This document shows, in pieces, positions 8,147 to 15,700 of a stretch of 64,000 bases of DNA. This DNA comes from Symmachiella macrocystis. Lineage in GTDB: Bacteria; Planctomycetota; Planctomycetia; Planctomycetales; Planctomycetaceae. A program made the translations under genes and the position numbers. The DNA lies in NCBI RefSeq assembly GCF_007860075.1, contig NZ_SJPP01000001.1, forward strand, positions 4,065,490 to 4,129,489, in the 5' to 3' direction. Every line of letters begins with the position of its first letter. Position 1 is the first letter of the stretch. The notes under the pieces were generated by a model. The model was not told where the DNA came from. It did no database searches and worked only from the letters and a program-made list of their open reading frames with translations.

Positions 8147-8256
8147 GCCACAGAGGACACAGAGATCACAGAGAGATGCTGAGATGTAAAAAACGGATTT
8201 AGTGTTTCGACATCGCCAACTTTTTCCTCTGCGGTTTTGCGCCTTTGCGTGAGGTA
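8147..8256. repeat. Dispersed intergenic words (cacagaggacacagag; tttgcgtgagg)
   Basis: gccacagaggacacagagatc at 8147-8167 and a cctctgcggttttgcgcctttgcgtgagg-type string at 8226-8254 flank an AT-rich core. A similar string (tctgcgtttttgcgtgag) recurs at 62473. Otherwise 8068-8341 holds no gene. Confidence 0.5.
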
Positions 8257-8341
8257 TTTCCCACACCGATAGTTACGACAATACGATCGATTTCCCTTTA
8301 GAATGAACCGGCCCATTGCGGCTGACGAAAGATAATTTTCA

Positions 8342-8548
8342 ATGACTCATATTACAAATTTTGAACCCGACCCTTTACCGATTTCCCCTCCGGCATCTGA
8401 AACTGCACCTCCGCCGGAGCGAGATAATTTGATCCAAGAGCGGTTGCACAGCGTTCTATTATTTATAGGAGACAGCATGCTCGCCGAACGGCCACGACCG
8501 CGTCCGCGCGGTTACGTGATGACCCCGTCACCACCGGCGAAGACGTGA
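8342..8548 (+). CDS. Possible small protein (68 aa) overlapping the HD-domain gene
   Basis: A Pro-rich 68-codon frame whose TGA overlaps the GTG start of the next gene (GTGA), as in translationally coupled pairs. No domain is recognised and its reading frame has no clear ribosome binding site. It could be a genuine small partner or simply part of the untranslated leader of the HD-domain gene. Confidence 0.3.
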   Translation: MTHITNFEPDPLPISPPASETAPPPERDNLIQERLHSVLLFIGDSMLAERPRPRPRGYVMTPSPPAKT

Positions 8549-9105
8549 TCGAAAACAATACCATGGAGGAATTCCCATTTATACTCATCAACGAAATCGA
8601 ACGGACACTCGCCGCCGACCCCCTCTTTCGACAGGGGCTCGATTATGGACGGCCGCGGCGGGGGCATCCGGAGGGGGCGATCAAAAACCACATCGCCGCC
8701 GTGATCCAAAACATCGAGCAGTGGTATGCCCCATCGCCGTACTACCACTCATTACGGCTCGTTGCGCTGATTCATGACACGTTTAAGTTTCAAGTCGATC
8801 CGACCAAACAGCGCAGCGGGCCGAATCACCATGGCGCTTATGCCCGGAGATTCGCAGAGCAATACATCACCGACAATGCAGTTTTGGAAATTATTGAATT
8901 GCACGACGAGGCCTACAACGCATGGGTCGCAGGTGACCGCCGCGGCAAATGGAAGACAGCGACAACACGGGCAACACGCTTGATCGAGCGATTAGGCAAC
9001 AACCTCGACCTCTATCGCGCCTTCTATCGCTGCGACAATGAAACAGGAGACAAATCACAAGTAGGACGCGAATGGTTTGAAGCATGGATTGCCAAGACGA
9101 CGTAA
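8545..9105 (+). CDS. HD-domain protein (putative metal-dependent phosphohydrolase)
   Basis: This 186-residue cytoplasmic protein has the His/Asp pattern of HD phosphohydrolases: a His in AIKNHIAAV near residue 49, the HD pair in LVALIHDTFK near residue 77, then NHHGAYARRFAEQY near 93 and a later HD in IIELHDEAYNAW near 118. HD enzymes hydrolyse phosphomonoesters or phosphodiesters of nucleotides and nucleic acids. The gene lies inside the tRNA array, between tRNA-Leu-like(CAA) and tRNA-Tyr, so an RNA or nucleotide substrate is a reasonable guess but only that. GTG at 8545 overlaps the upstream frame; ATG at 8563 is an alternative start. The family is likely; the substrate is unknown. Confidence 0.72.
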   Translation: MIENNTMEEFPFILINEIERTLAADPLFRQGLDYGRPRRGHPEGAIKNHIAAVIQNIEQWYAPSPYYHSLRLVALIHDTFKFQVDPTKQRSGPNHHGAYARRFAEQYITDNAVLEIIELHDEAYNAWVAGDRRGKWKTATTRATRLIERLGNNLDLYRAFYRCDNETGDKSQVGREWFEAWIAKTT

Positions 9106-9130
9106 CGCAACGTGCCCACCGCCGTCAACA

Positions 9131-9216
9131 TGCGTCGGCTGGGCATTGGCGAGCCCCGGTGGCTGTAACCCACCCGTCCCAACGGACTATGGCGGTTCAA
9201 CTCCGTCTCGACGCAC
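9131..9216 (+). tRNA. tRNA-Tyr (GTA), class II
   Basis: Acceptor TGCGTCG/CGACGCA perfect, anticodon stem GGTGG/CCACC with loop CTGTAAC, long variable arm as expected for Tyr, T arm GGCGG/CCGTC. Odd points: first pair T-A instead of the bacterial G-C, and discriminator C instead of A. Confidence 0.85.
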
Positions 9217-9217
9217 T

Positions 9218-9375
9218 GGGGAGGCATGAGGCTTGAGGGAACAGGCGTGAGGAGGGAAGAGGCTGTAGGCTTTAGACCTTAGACCGTAGGGTTGGCAATC
9301 GATTGCCGTTTGGTTTACCCCCGCCGTCTCTGGCCACTGGCCACCGGCTACTAACCACTCTTTACTGCCTACTAG
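9218..9375. repeat. Array spacer repeat, copy 3 (inverted)
   Basis: Reverse orientation of copies 1-2: gaggcttgaggg, ttagaccgtagggttggca, attgccgtttggttt, tggccactggccaccgg and a block ending ctgcctacta. Confidence 0.85.
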
Positions 9376-9380
9376 CACAC

Positions 9381-9453
9381 GGCCCGTTAGTCTAGCGGCC
9401 AAGGATACCGGCCTCTCACGCCGGAGACACGGGTTCAAATCCCGTACGGGCTA
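9381..9453 (+). tRNA. tRNA-Glu (CTC)
   Basis: Acceptor GGCCCGT/ACGGGCT, anticodon stem CCGGC/GCCGG with loop CTCTCAC, T arm ACGGG/CCCGT with loop TTCAAAT. Second Glu isoacceptor of the array, followed by a T run. No encoded CCA. Confidence 0.9.
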
Positions 9454-9512
9454 TTTTTTGAGAAACCAACGTCGGTCAAATGTGCGGGAGCACGTCTGTA
9501 TCGGCGGATACC

Positions 9513-9594
9513 GGCCAAGTGGTGAAACTGGTAAACACGCGGCGTTCAGACCGCCGTGCCTTAGGGCATGGGAGTTCGACTCTCCCCTTGGTCA
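9513..9594 (+). tRNA. tRNA-Leu (CAG), canonical class II
   Basis: Acceptor GGCCAAG/CTTGGTC, Leu-type D arm (TGGTGAAACTGGTAAACAC), anticodon stem CGGCG/CGCCG with loop TTCAGAC, long variable arm (TGCCTTAGGGCA), T loop TTCGACT. A normal Leu tRNA that contrasts with the two short-arm ones nearby. Confidence 0.92.
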
Positions 9595-9598
9595 CTTT

Positions 9599-9706
9599 AG
9601 GAGGCGTGAGGCTTGAGGCGACAGGCTTGGGGGACAAAGGCCGTAGGCTATAGACCTTAGGAAATAAATCCCTACAGTCTAAGGCCTATGGTCTACTGCC
9701 TAAAAC
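9599..9706. repeat. Array spacer repeat, copy 4 (partial)
   Basis: gaggcgtgaggcttgaggcg followed by tagaccttagg and a block of short taggcctatgg-like words. It lacks the tggccactgg half. Confidence 0.7.
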
Positions 9707-9709
9707 AAC

Positions 9710-9776
9710 GCGGGTGAGCGAGTGCTCAGCGGGGCCTCATAAGCCTCGACCGCCGGGTGCGACTCCCGGACCCGCT
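9710..9776 (+). tRNA. tRNA-Met-like (CAT), degenerate
   Basis: Anticodon stem GGGGC/GCCTC with loop CTCATAA (CAT) and acceptor GCGGGT/ACCCGC. The gene is only about 67 bases because the D arm is cut down. The T loop is TGCGACT, with G in place of the near-universal T55. It may be non-functional or a minimal tRNA; Ile(CAT) cannot be excluded. Confidence 0.6.
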
Positions 9777-9779
9777 ATT

Positions 9780-9918
9780 TTGGAGGCGTGAGGCCTGAGG
9801 GAAAAAGACTTTCGGCTATAGACCTTAGACCGTAGGGTTGGCAATCAACTGCCGTTTGGCAGACCCCACCGTCTCTGGCCACCGACCACTGGCCACTCCT
9901 TTCTGCCTACTGCCTACT
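9780..9918. repeat. Array spacer repeat, copy 5 (inverted)
   Basis: ggaggcgtgaggcctgaggg, tatagaccttagaccgtagg, gttggcaatcaactgccgtt, ctctggccaccgaccactgg and a ctgcctactgcctacta end. The block order matches copy 3. Confidence 0.85.
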
Positions 9919-9919
9919 A

Positions 9920-9995
9920 ACCCGGCCCTGCGGTTGTGATGGATGCATGACAGTCTTCGAAACTGTTGGACGAGGTTCGATTCCTCGGTGGGGTA
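9920..9995 (+). tRNA. tRNA-Arg (TCG), atypical acceptor
   Basis: Anticodon stem ACAGT/ACTGT with loop CTTCGAA (TCG), T arm CGAGG/CCTCG with loop TTCGATT. The acceptor ACCCGGC/GTGGGGT has a G opposite G at pair 5-68. A fully paired tRNA-Arg(TCG) exists at 53282, so this copy would be redundant. Confidence 0.75.
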
Positions 9996-10057
9996 CTTAA
10001 TTGTTTTTCAGCGCGAGACGACATCCGGGGATTCAACGCGTTTGAATTTCTGTTCCC

Positions 10058-10128
10058 GATCCCGTGGTCCAATGGTACGACACCAGCGCGACATGCTGGC
10101 AACGATGGTTCAAATCCATCCGGGATCA
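10058..10128 (+). tRNA. tRNA-Val (GAC) with C33
   Basis: Acceptor GATCCCG/CGGGATC perfect, anticodon stem CCAGC/GCTGG perfect with loop GCGACAT, T arm GATGG/CCATC. The base before the anticodon is C where T33 is almost universal, so decoding function is doubtful. Confidence 0.75.
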
Positions 10129-10163
10129 CTTTTGGCAAATGAAGGACGCCCTGCATTGTGCGC

Positions 10164-10312
10164 GGGGGCACAGGCTTGAGGCTTGAGGCGACAGACGTGA
10201 GGGAAAAGGCTGTCGACCATAGTCCGTAGAACGTAGGGTTGGCATTCAACAGCCGTTTGGTTTCGCCCATATGTCTGGCCACTAGCCACCGACCACTGGC
10301 CATTCCCTTAAA
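10164..10312. repeat. Array spacer repeat, copy 6 (inverted)
   Basis: cttgaggcttgaggcgacag, gggaaaaggct, gtagggttggcattcaacag, gccgtttggttt and ggccactagccaccgacc in the order of copies 3 and 5. Confidence 0.85.
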
Positions 10313-10330
10313 ATACCATCAACGAAAACG

Positions 10331-10401
10331 GGGCCTGCATGCCGTTGGCGGCGAACTGGGTTTGCAACCCGGTTGGTTGGGTTCGACTCCCAACAGGTCC
10401 A
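10331..10401 (+). tRNA. tRNA-Ala (TGC)
   Basis: Acceptor GGGCCTG/CAGGTCC, anticodon stem CTGGG/CCCGG with loop TTTGCAA, T arm TTGGG/CCCAA with loop TTCGACT. No encoded CCA. Confidence 0.9.
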
Positions 10402-10474
10402 CTTTGTTATCATCCCGCTAGGTAACTGCCGGACTACTGATCTACAATCCTTTCTCATAGGACACACACGTTTT

Positions 10475-10891
10475 ATGGAACCGCTCGCAATTCAATACAG
10501 CGACAATCGCCAACTAACGGTCGAAGAGCTGTTGCCGCTCTACCGCGCCAATGATTGGTCGTCAGCGGACAAACCGGACGTCTTGCACAAGGGGCTATTG
10601 GCATCCGATGCATTGGTCACCGCTTGGGACGGCGAGCAGTTGGTTGGATTGGGTAATGCGATTTCTGATGGTCACCTCGTGGTTTATTATCCACATTTGC
10701 TGGTATGGCCCGAGTATCACGGACAGGGAATCGGGACTGGCTTGATGCGGTTGCTCATGGACAAATACGCCGGCTTGCATCAACAGATGCTGGTGGCCGA
10801 TGGCGGGGCGATCGATTTTTATCGCAAGTGTGGATTCGAGCGAGCAGGGCATACCGCAGCGATGTGGATTTATGCCGGAGATGACCATTGA
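10475..10891 (+). CDS. GNAT family N-acetyltransferase
   Basis: A 138-residue single-domain GNAT protein. The acetyl-CoA binding segment HGQGIGTGLMRLLMD is near residue 86, preceded by the beta-4 strand VVYYPHLLVWPEY and followed by AIDFYRKCGFERAG, the usual C-terminal FY.K.GF motif. It transfers an acetyl group from acetyl-CoA to an amine, with unknown acceptor. The ATG at 10475 is chosen because upstream in-frame sequence overlaps tRNA-Ala. It lies between tRNA-Ala and tRNA-His inside the array. Confidence 0.88.
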   Translation: MEPLAIQYSDNRQLTVEELLPLYRANDWSSADKPDVLHKGLLASDALVTAWDGEQLVGLGNAISDGHLVVYYPHLLVWPEYHGQGIGTGLMRLLMDKYAGLHQQMLVADGGAIDFYRKCGFERAGHTAAMWIYAGDDH

Positions 10892-11018
10892 GGGACTAGT
10901 TCCGCGCATCCCGGCCCGGTGGTGACACTTAAATCAAATGCAGTCATGGAGAATTGAGACCGAAATGTCGGCAAACGATTGAACCGACTGTCGGCGGTCC
11001 GTGTCCTAGCGGACATAT

Positions 11019-11093
11019 GGTATCCGTAGTGTAGTGGCTTCGCATGCGACCCTGTGAAGGTCGAGGTGGTGGGTTCGATTCCCCCCGGATACC
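11019..11093 (+). tRNA. tRNA-His (GTG)
   Basis: Acceptor GTATCCG/CGGATAC perfect. The extra G at -1 (11019) faces C73, the His identity mark. Anticodon stem CGACC/GGTCG with loop CTGTGAA, T loop TTCGATT. Confidence 0.92.
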
Positions 11094-11230
11094 CTTGGTA
11101 AAAATTTAACAATTTCCCGTCACAATTGACCTCGCAGGTCACACCTGAGAAAATAACAACAGGTTGTATGCCGACGGATCAGGCTGCAGTCTCACACCGC
11201 ATGCCGAAGGACTTCTCATAGGAGGATACG

Positions 11231-11827
11231 ATGGTAGCTGCCGTTTTAGATCGACCGACGCTGGTCTTGAATCGCAACTGGCAACCAGTAGGCGTGGCGA
11301 CTGTCGCTCGCGCATTGGTCAAGGTGTTCAGCGAAAACGCCCGCATCGTCGACCCGGCCAACTACCAGACGTACGACTGGTCCGATTGGGCCGAGGTCAT
11401 GCCGGAAGATGATGAACTGGTCATCCGCACTAGCCAATTGCGCTTGCGGGTGCCTGAGGTCATTACGCTCGTGCAGTACGACCGTGTTCCAGTCAACGCC
11501 GTCACATTCAGCCGCCGCAACGTTTTCAAACGTGATCGCTATGCGTGTCAGTATTGTGGTTGCCAACCAGGCAGCAACGAATTGACCATCGACCACGTGT
11601 TGCCCCGGTCGCAAGGGGGTGGCTCGAGTTGGACGAACTGCGTGCTGGCATGTGTGGAGTGCAATTCCCGCAAGGCGGACCGCACGCCGGAAGAAGCCCG
11701 CATGTTGTTGCGCAAGGAACCGGTACGACCCCAATGGAAGCCGCTGTACGCAACGCACGGACAACGGATCGACAGTTGGTCCAAGTTCATTAGTGAAGCG
11801 TACTGGAACGTGGAGTTGGAAGAGTAG
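11231..11827 (+). CDS. HNH endonuclease
   Basis: This 198-residue protein has a complete HNH nuclease core at about residues 98-155: a first Cys pair in YACQYCGCQ, LTIDHVLPRSQGG with the catalytic His, SSWTNCVLACVECNSRK with the Asn and second Cys pair. The N-terminal part (VLDRPTLVLNRNWQPV) is typical of a widespread stand-alone HNH family in bacteria, often annotated only as HNH endonuclease. It cleaves nucleic acid with one metal ion; the target is unknown. Ribosome binding site AGGAGG precedes the ATG at 11231. A terminator follows directly at 11829. It lies between tRNA-His and tRNA-Trp. Confidence 0.9.
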   Translation: MVAAVLDRPTLVLNRNWQPVGVATVARALVKVFSENARIVDPANYQTYDWSDWAEVMPEDDELVIRTSQLRLRVPEVITLVQYDRVPVNAVTFSRRNVFKRDRYACQYCGCQPGSNELTIDHVLPRSQGGGSSWTNCVLACVECNSRKADRTPEEARMLLRKEPVRPQWKPLYATHGQRIDSWSKFISEAYWNVELEE

Positions 11828-11828
11828 C

Positions 11829-11880
11829 GCGCGTGGAGAACGGCTAACCGATTTTGGACCAGTCTCCGCGCGCCTTTTTT
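11829..11880 (+). terminator. Terminator after the HNH gene
   Basis: Eleven-bp stem (gcgcgtggaga / tctccgcgcgc, one G-T pair) with a 23-base loop, then six or more T. Confidence 0.85.
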
Positions 11881-11959
11881 ATGAGGCGCGTCGCTTTCAA
11901 CTGCACGTGGTCGGTTTGGGAATGCATGCCGTACGCTGGCGTGCCTCAATTCCTCACTT

Positions 11960-12030
11960 ACGTCCGTGATGTAATAGCAGCATTGCCGGCTCCAACCCGG
12001 CAGGTCAGGGTGCGAATCCTTGCGGACGTG
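11960..12030 (+). tRNA. tRNA-Trp (CCA), T loop with G55
   Basis: Acceptor ACGTCCG/CGGACGT perfect, anticodon stem GCCGG/CCGGC with loop CTCCAAC. The T loop is TGCGAAT, again with G instead of T at 55, the same anomaly as in the Met-like gene at 9710. Last tRNA of the array. Confidence 0.8.
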
Positions 12031-12107
12031 CTTGCTTCTGTTCCTGTCTCTCACACCAACCGACGGCTGGGCGTCGTATTCTGCGCCCGAAATCCGAAAG
12101 GTCCCGC

Positions 12108-12641
12108 ATGCGCCAACCTACGCTACTAACAAAACGCCTCACGTTACGGCCGTATCAACAGACCGATGCGCCGCGGATGCAACAATTGGCCGGAGAACGA
12201 GTGATTGCAGCCACGACGTTGCGGATTCCGCATCCTTATGCGGATGGTGTTGCGGAAGAGTGGATTGCTAGTGCACTGGAGAGAACAGCGAGCGGCAATG
12301 CCTACCACTTTGCCATGGTGCTGACTGAAACCGACCAATTCCTCGGTTCGGTCGGACTGACCGTGCAACGGGAATGGGAACGGGCCGAGCTGGGGTATTG
12401 GATCGGTGTCCCCTATTGGGGCCGCGGCTATACCACCGAAGCGGCGATGGAAATCACGCGGTTCGGATTCGAAGATCTGGGACTGAACCGGATTTACGCC
12501 TCGGTCTTCGCCAACAACCCGGCTTCGGCGCGAGTGCTAGAAAAAGCGGGGCTGACCTACGAGGGTCGGCACTTACAAGCGATCAAGAAATGGGATGAGT
12601 TTCTGGACACGCTGACCTACGCACGGGTCAAGCAGGTTTGA
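12108..12641 (+). CDS. GNAT family N-acetyltransferase, RimJ/RimL-like
   Basis: A 177-residue protein starting LLTKRLTLRPYQQTDA, the classic RimJ/RimL entry. It has ELGYWIGVPYWGRGYTTEA around residues 95-113 (acetyl-CoA site, GRGYTTEA) and LNRIYASVFANNPASARVLE around 130-149. This group acetylates protein N-termini or small amines; no specific substrate can be read from sequence. It follows tRNA-Trp by 77 bases and ends before a bidirectional terminator at 12664. Confidence 0.9.
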   Translation: MRQPTLLTKRLTLRPYQQTDAPRMQQLAGERVIAATTLRIPHPYADGVAEEWIASALERTASGNAYHFAMVLTETDQFLGSVGLTVQREWERAELGYWIGVPYWGRGYTTEAAMEITRFGFEDLGLNRIYASVFANNPASARVLEKAGLTYEGRHLQAIKKWDEFLDTLTYARVKQV

Positions 12642-12663
12642 TTCGCGAGCCTGATACAAAAAA

Positions 12664-12697
12664 AACTGGGGATGCCGGCAAATCGGCATCCCCAGTT
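12664..12697. terminator. Bidirectional terminator between convergent genes
   Basis: A 14-bp perfect stem (aactggggatgccg / cggcatccccagtt), 6-base loop, with A run on the left and T-rich sequence on the right. It serves the acetyltransferase (+) and the large surface protein (-). Confidence 0.95.
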
Positions 12698-12739
12698 TTC
12701 GTTTTCAGTTTCTTTGGTCAGGCGACCGTTAGGTCATGC

Positions 12740-15700
12740 TTAGGGGAAGATTGTTCCCGGCGGCACCACTTGCCAGGTAAACGGAAGCTCCCCGGGTAGG
12801 ACACCCAAGAGGACTGCACCTCCGAAGCCGGGGTCCAGGATGTCGACACCATCTTCGATGCCCGGCAGCGGCCCTTCGACCCGCATCGCACTGAGCCCAA
12901 TACCTGAATAGAGGAAGTTGTCTGATGCTCCACCTGGTGTTGCCGGCGGCAAACCATTTCTGGCGGCCAAGCGAGCTGCGTTTCGACGTCTTGCCGGATC
13001 GGTAAACGGTCCCGGATCGGTTTGATCAACATCCCGTGACTTGAAGACCGCTTCAGCGTTGTCGTAGAAGGCTCCGGAGTTGATGACATCGATCGAGTCC
13101 GCCGTATTGCCGTAGAAGACCACGTCGATTCTCGCCAGCGGATCGGACTCGTAACTGTCCACCGTGAATTCCGCGTCGGTCCAGGTACCCGCCGAATCAG
13201 GCGGAGCAACCGTCGACGTAAAGGTTTCGATGACAAGATCCTCACCGTAGTTCCCTGACAACATACTGTTGGTCAAGCCGGCGATCACGCCACCGAACCC
13301 GTCGCTAGCATATCCTCCGTCGAAGGTGGTACCATAACCGCCGTCCGATGTTCCCACGCGGAGGACAACGCCGCCCATTGTTCCGATGTCGCCGTTCGCA
13401 TCGATTTCGCTACTATCGATCACCACCGTTGTCGTGGGTCGGGTGTCGATTAAGCCATCGTCAGCCAAGGCCACAGAGCTGGAAACATCTTGCGTTTGAG
13501 TTCCCGATGCGGTGTTGACAAGATAGACCCCTTCTTCGCCGTTGGCTGAGATCTGCGAGTCTGTGATGTAGTATTCCGCATCAGCATCTTCTTGCGTCAA
13601 CAGGTCGACACCGCGTCCTTCGTTGAAGTTGATCTCGGTATCGTTGATCGTGGCAACGATGAAGTCAGCGGTTCCAGATAGCCCGTCTGCACGGAATTCC
13701 ATACCGTCGCCATTGTTGTTGTTAAACTGGCTGATCCGGGTCGCACTCGCATCGACGTCCATCAGCAACAATGAGCCACCGAAGATCGATTCCCAGTCGA
13801 AACCAGCACCAAGGTTGTTGTTGATCCGGTTGCCGTTTAGGTCCAGGATCGTACTCGCCGCTCCGAAGATTTCAACCTGCAATCCGTCGCCGTTATTGCC
13901 AAGGACGTCGTTGTCGGTGAGCACCAAATCCAGGTTCGACTGCAGAAAGATACCGTCGCCATCGCCGACCAGATCATCGAATCCGTTATCGTTGATTTCG
14001 TTGCGTTCCCAGACGCCTTGCAACAGGATACGCTCAGCCGATGTCATTTGGATACCGCCGAAGCCGTTGCGGTTGATGAAGTTGTCCGCCAGATCCACAT
14101 CCAGCGTCACGTCCGCTTCGCCATGGAGGCGGAGACCGAGGCCGGCATTGTCAGACATCGAGCTGCGTACGATGTCGACCATCCCATTCGGCACGCGACC
14201 GTTGCGGCTATCGATATTTACACCGTGGCCGCCGTTTCTGTCGAAGAACGAGTCGGCAATATCGATACTGAATGCGGAGTCATCGACCCGTTCCACATGG
14301 AAACCATCGCCGAAGTTATCCGAGAAGGAACTATCAAACACATCGACCGCCAGCGTTGTATTGAAGTAGCTGACATCCGTCCCGAAACCGTTGCCGGCCA
14401 CACCCGAGACATCCACGTTATCCATCAGCAAGTTGATCGTGGCAGCGGTGTCGACAGTGACGTAAACACCATCCTCACCGCCGTCGGCGATAATCGTATC
14501 GATGATTGCCAAGTCCAAGGTCGTGCCATCAGCGTTTTCCGCACGAATCGAGTCGGCACCTGTCCCGAAAAAGGTCGAATCAGTGATCAGGCCAACACCG
14601 GTGGCATTCATCAGATCGATACCGCGACCGCCTCCACTGACCGCGACTTCACGGATCAAGAAATCATCCCCGGATCCGAAGATAGCGGGTTGACCGTCCG
14701 GCACCGCAAAGCGGAAGCCGGCAATCTCGGTTCGATCACCGAGCATACTGACAGTGCCACCCAATAGCGGGTTGACTCCCGGTGTAAATCCAGGCAACTC
14801 AAACGTGCCTGCGGTAGAAGTATAGAAGTGAACCGTGCCTTCACCCAACAGACGTTGATCGTCTTGCAGTAAAAAGTCGCCTGTCATGCCCGACGATGTG
14901 CCATCGCCACGGTTGACGAAGATGATGTCGGCTGCGGAAGGCACCGAACCGGGCAGGGTGCTATAAGGAGCTTCTGCCGAACCGTCTCCACTGTCAGGTG
15001 CGGTGTTGTCAACGTGATAGACGATGAACGGTTCCATATCAACAGGGTTGATCGCGACGCTGGATTCCCGAACCACTTTTTCGTTCACAGGAACGCGATA
15101 CTGCCGTTGGACTTGTTGTGCGAGCATCATGTTGGTCGGCTGGCGTGTCAAGATCGGACGCCGTCCGCCACCGGGGAAGTCGATTGCAATCGACCCCATC
15201 ACGTTGCTGCCGAAGACACTGTCACTGGTCCATTCCACTTGGCCCCAGATCGATTGTGTGATGTCACCTTGAAAGCGAATTCTAGGACCGGAAGCGTCCT
15301 TTTCACCTTCGGCTTCCATGTAATATCCGCCGGCGTAGACTTTAACACCGTAATCACCCAAGAAGGGAACCGGCATCCCGATTTCAGCATCAAACCCAGA
15401 GTAAGGGACCTCATACAGTGAATCGGTCGCTTGAGCGATGTTGTATCCGGAGAATATAGGAATGCCCGTCGTGCGACCGACGAATCCTCCGCCGGTGTCG
15501 CTGGCAATATAGCCGTTCGCACGATAATCGAGGCCGTTATCGGTCAATGACGCCAAACTGATACCGAAGCGATCGTAGTTGAATTCGTTGCTGTCATCGT
15601 AGTCCCACCAACCGCTGACACTATACATGCGGTTCATCGTTTCGTTGTAGTGACGATAGCCCAGGCCGACGTTGCCGCCGTATTCGGCAGAGTTCGTGGC

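Noticed and set aside
7298-10312. Repeats between tRNAs considered as a CRISPR array
   Set aside because: Repeat copies are long, diverged and in both orientations, the intervening units are tRNA genes, and no cas gene is present.
13623-14767. Two overlapping frames of about 250 codons antisense to the large surface protein
   Set aside because: They mirror the repetitive Asp/Gly/Asn codons of the beta-helix gene and show no domain or start signal.
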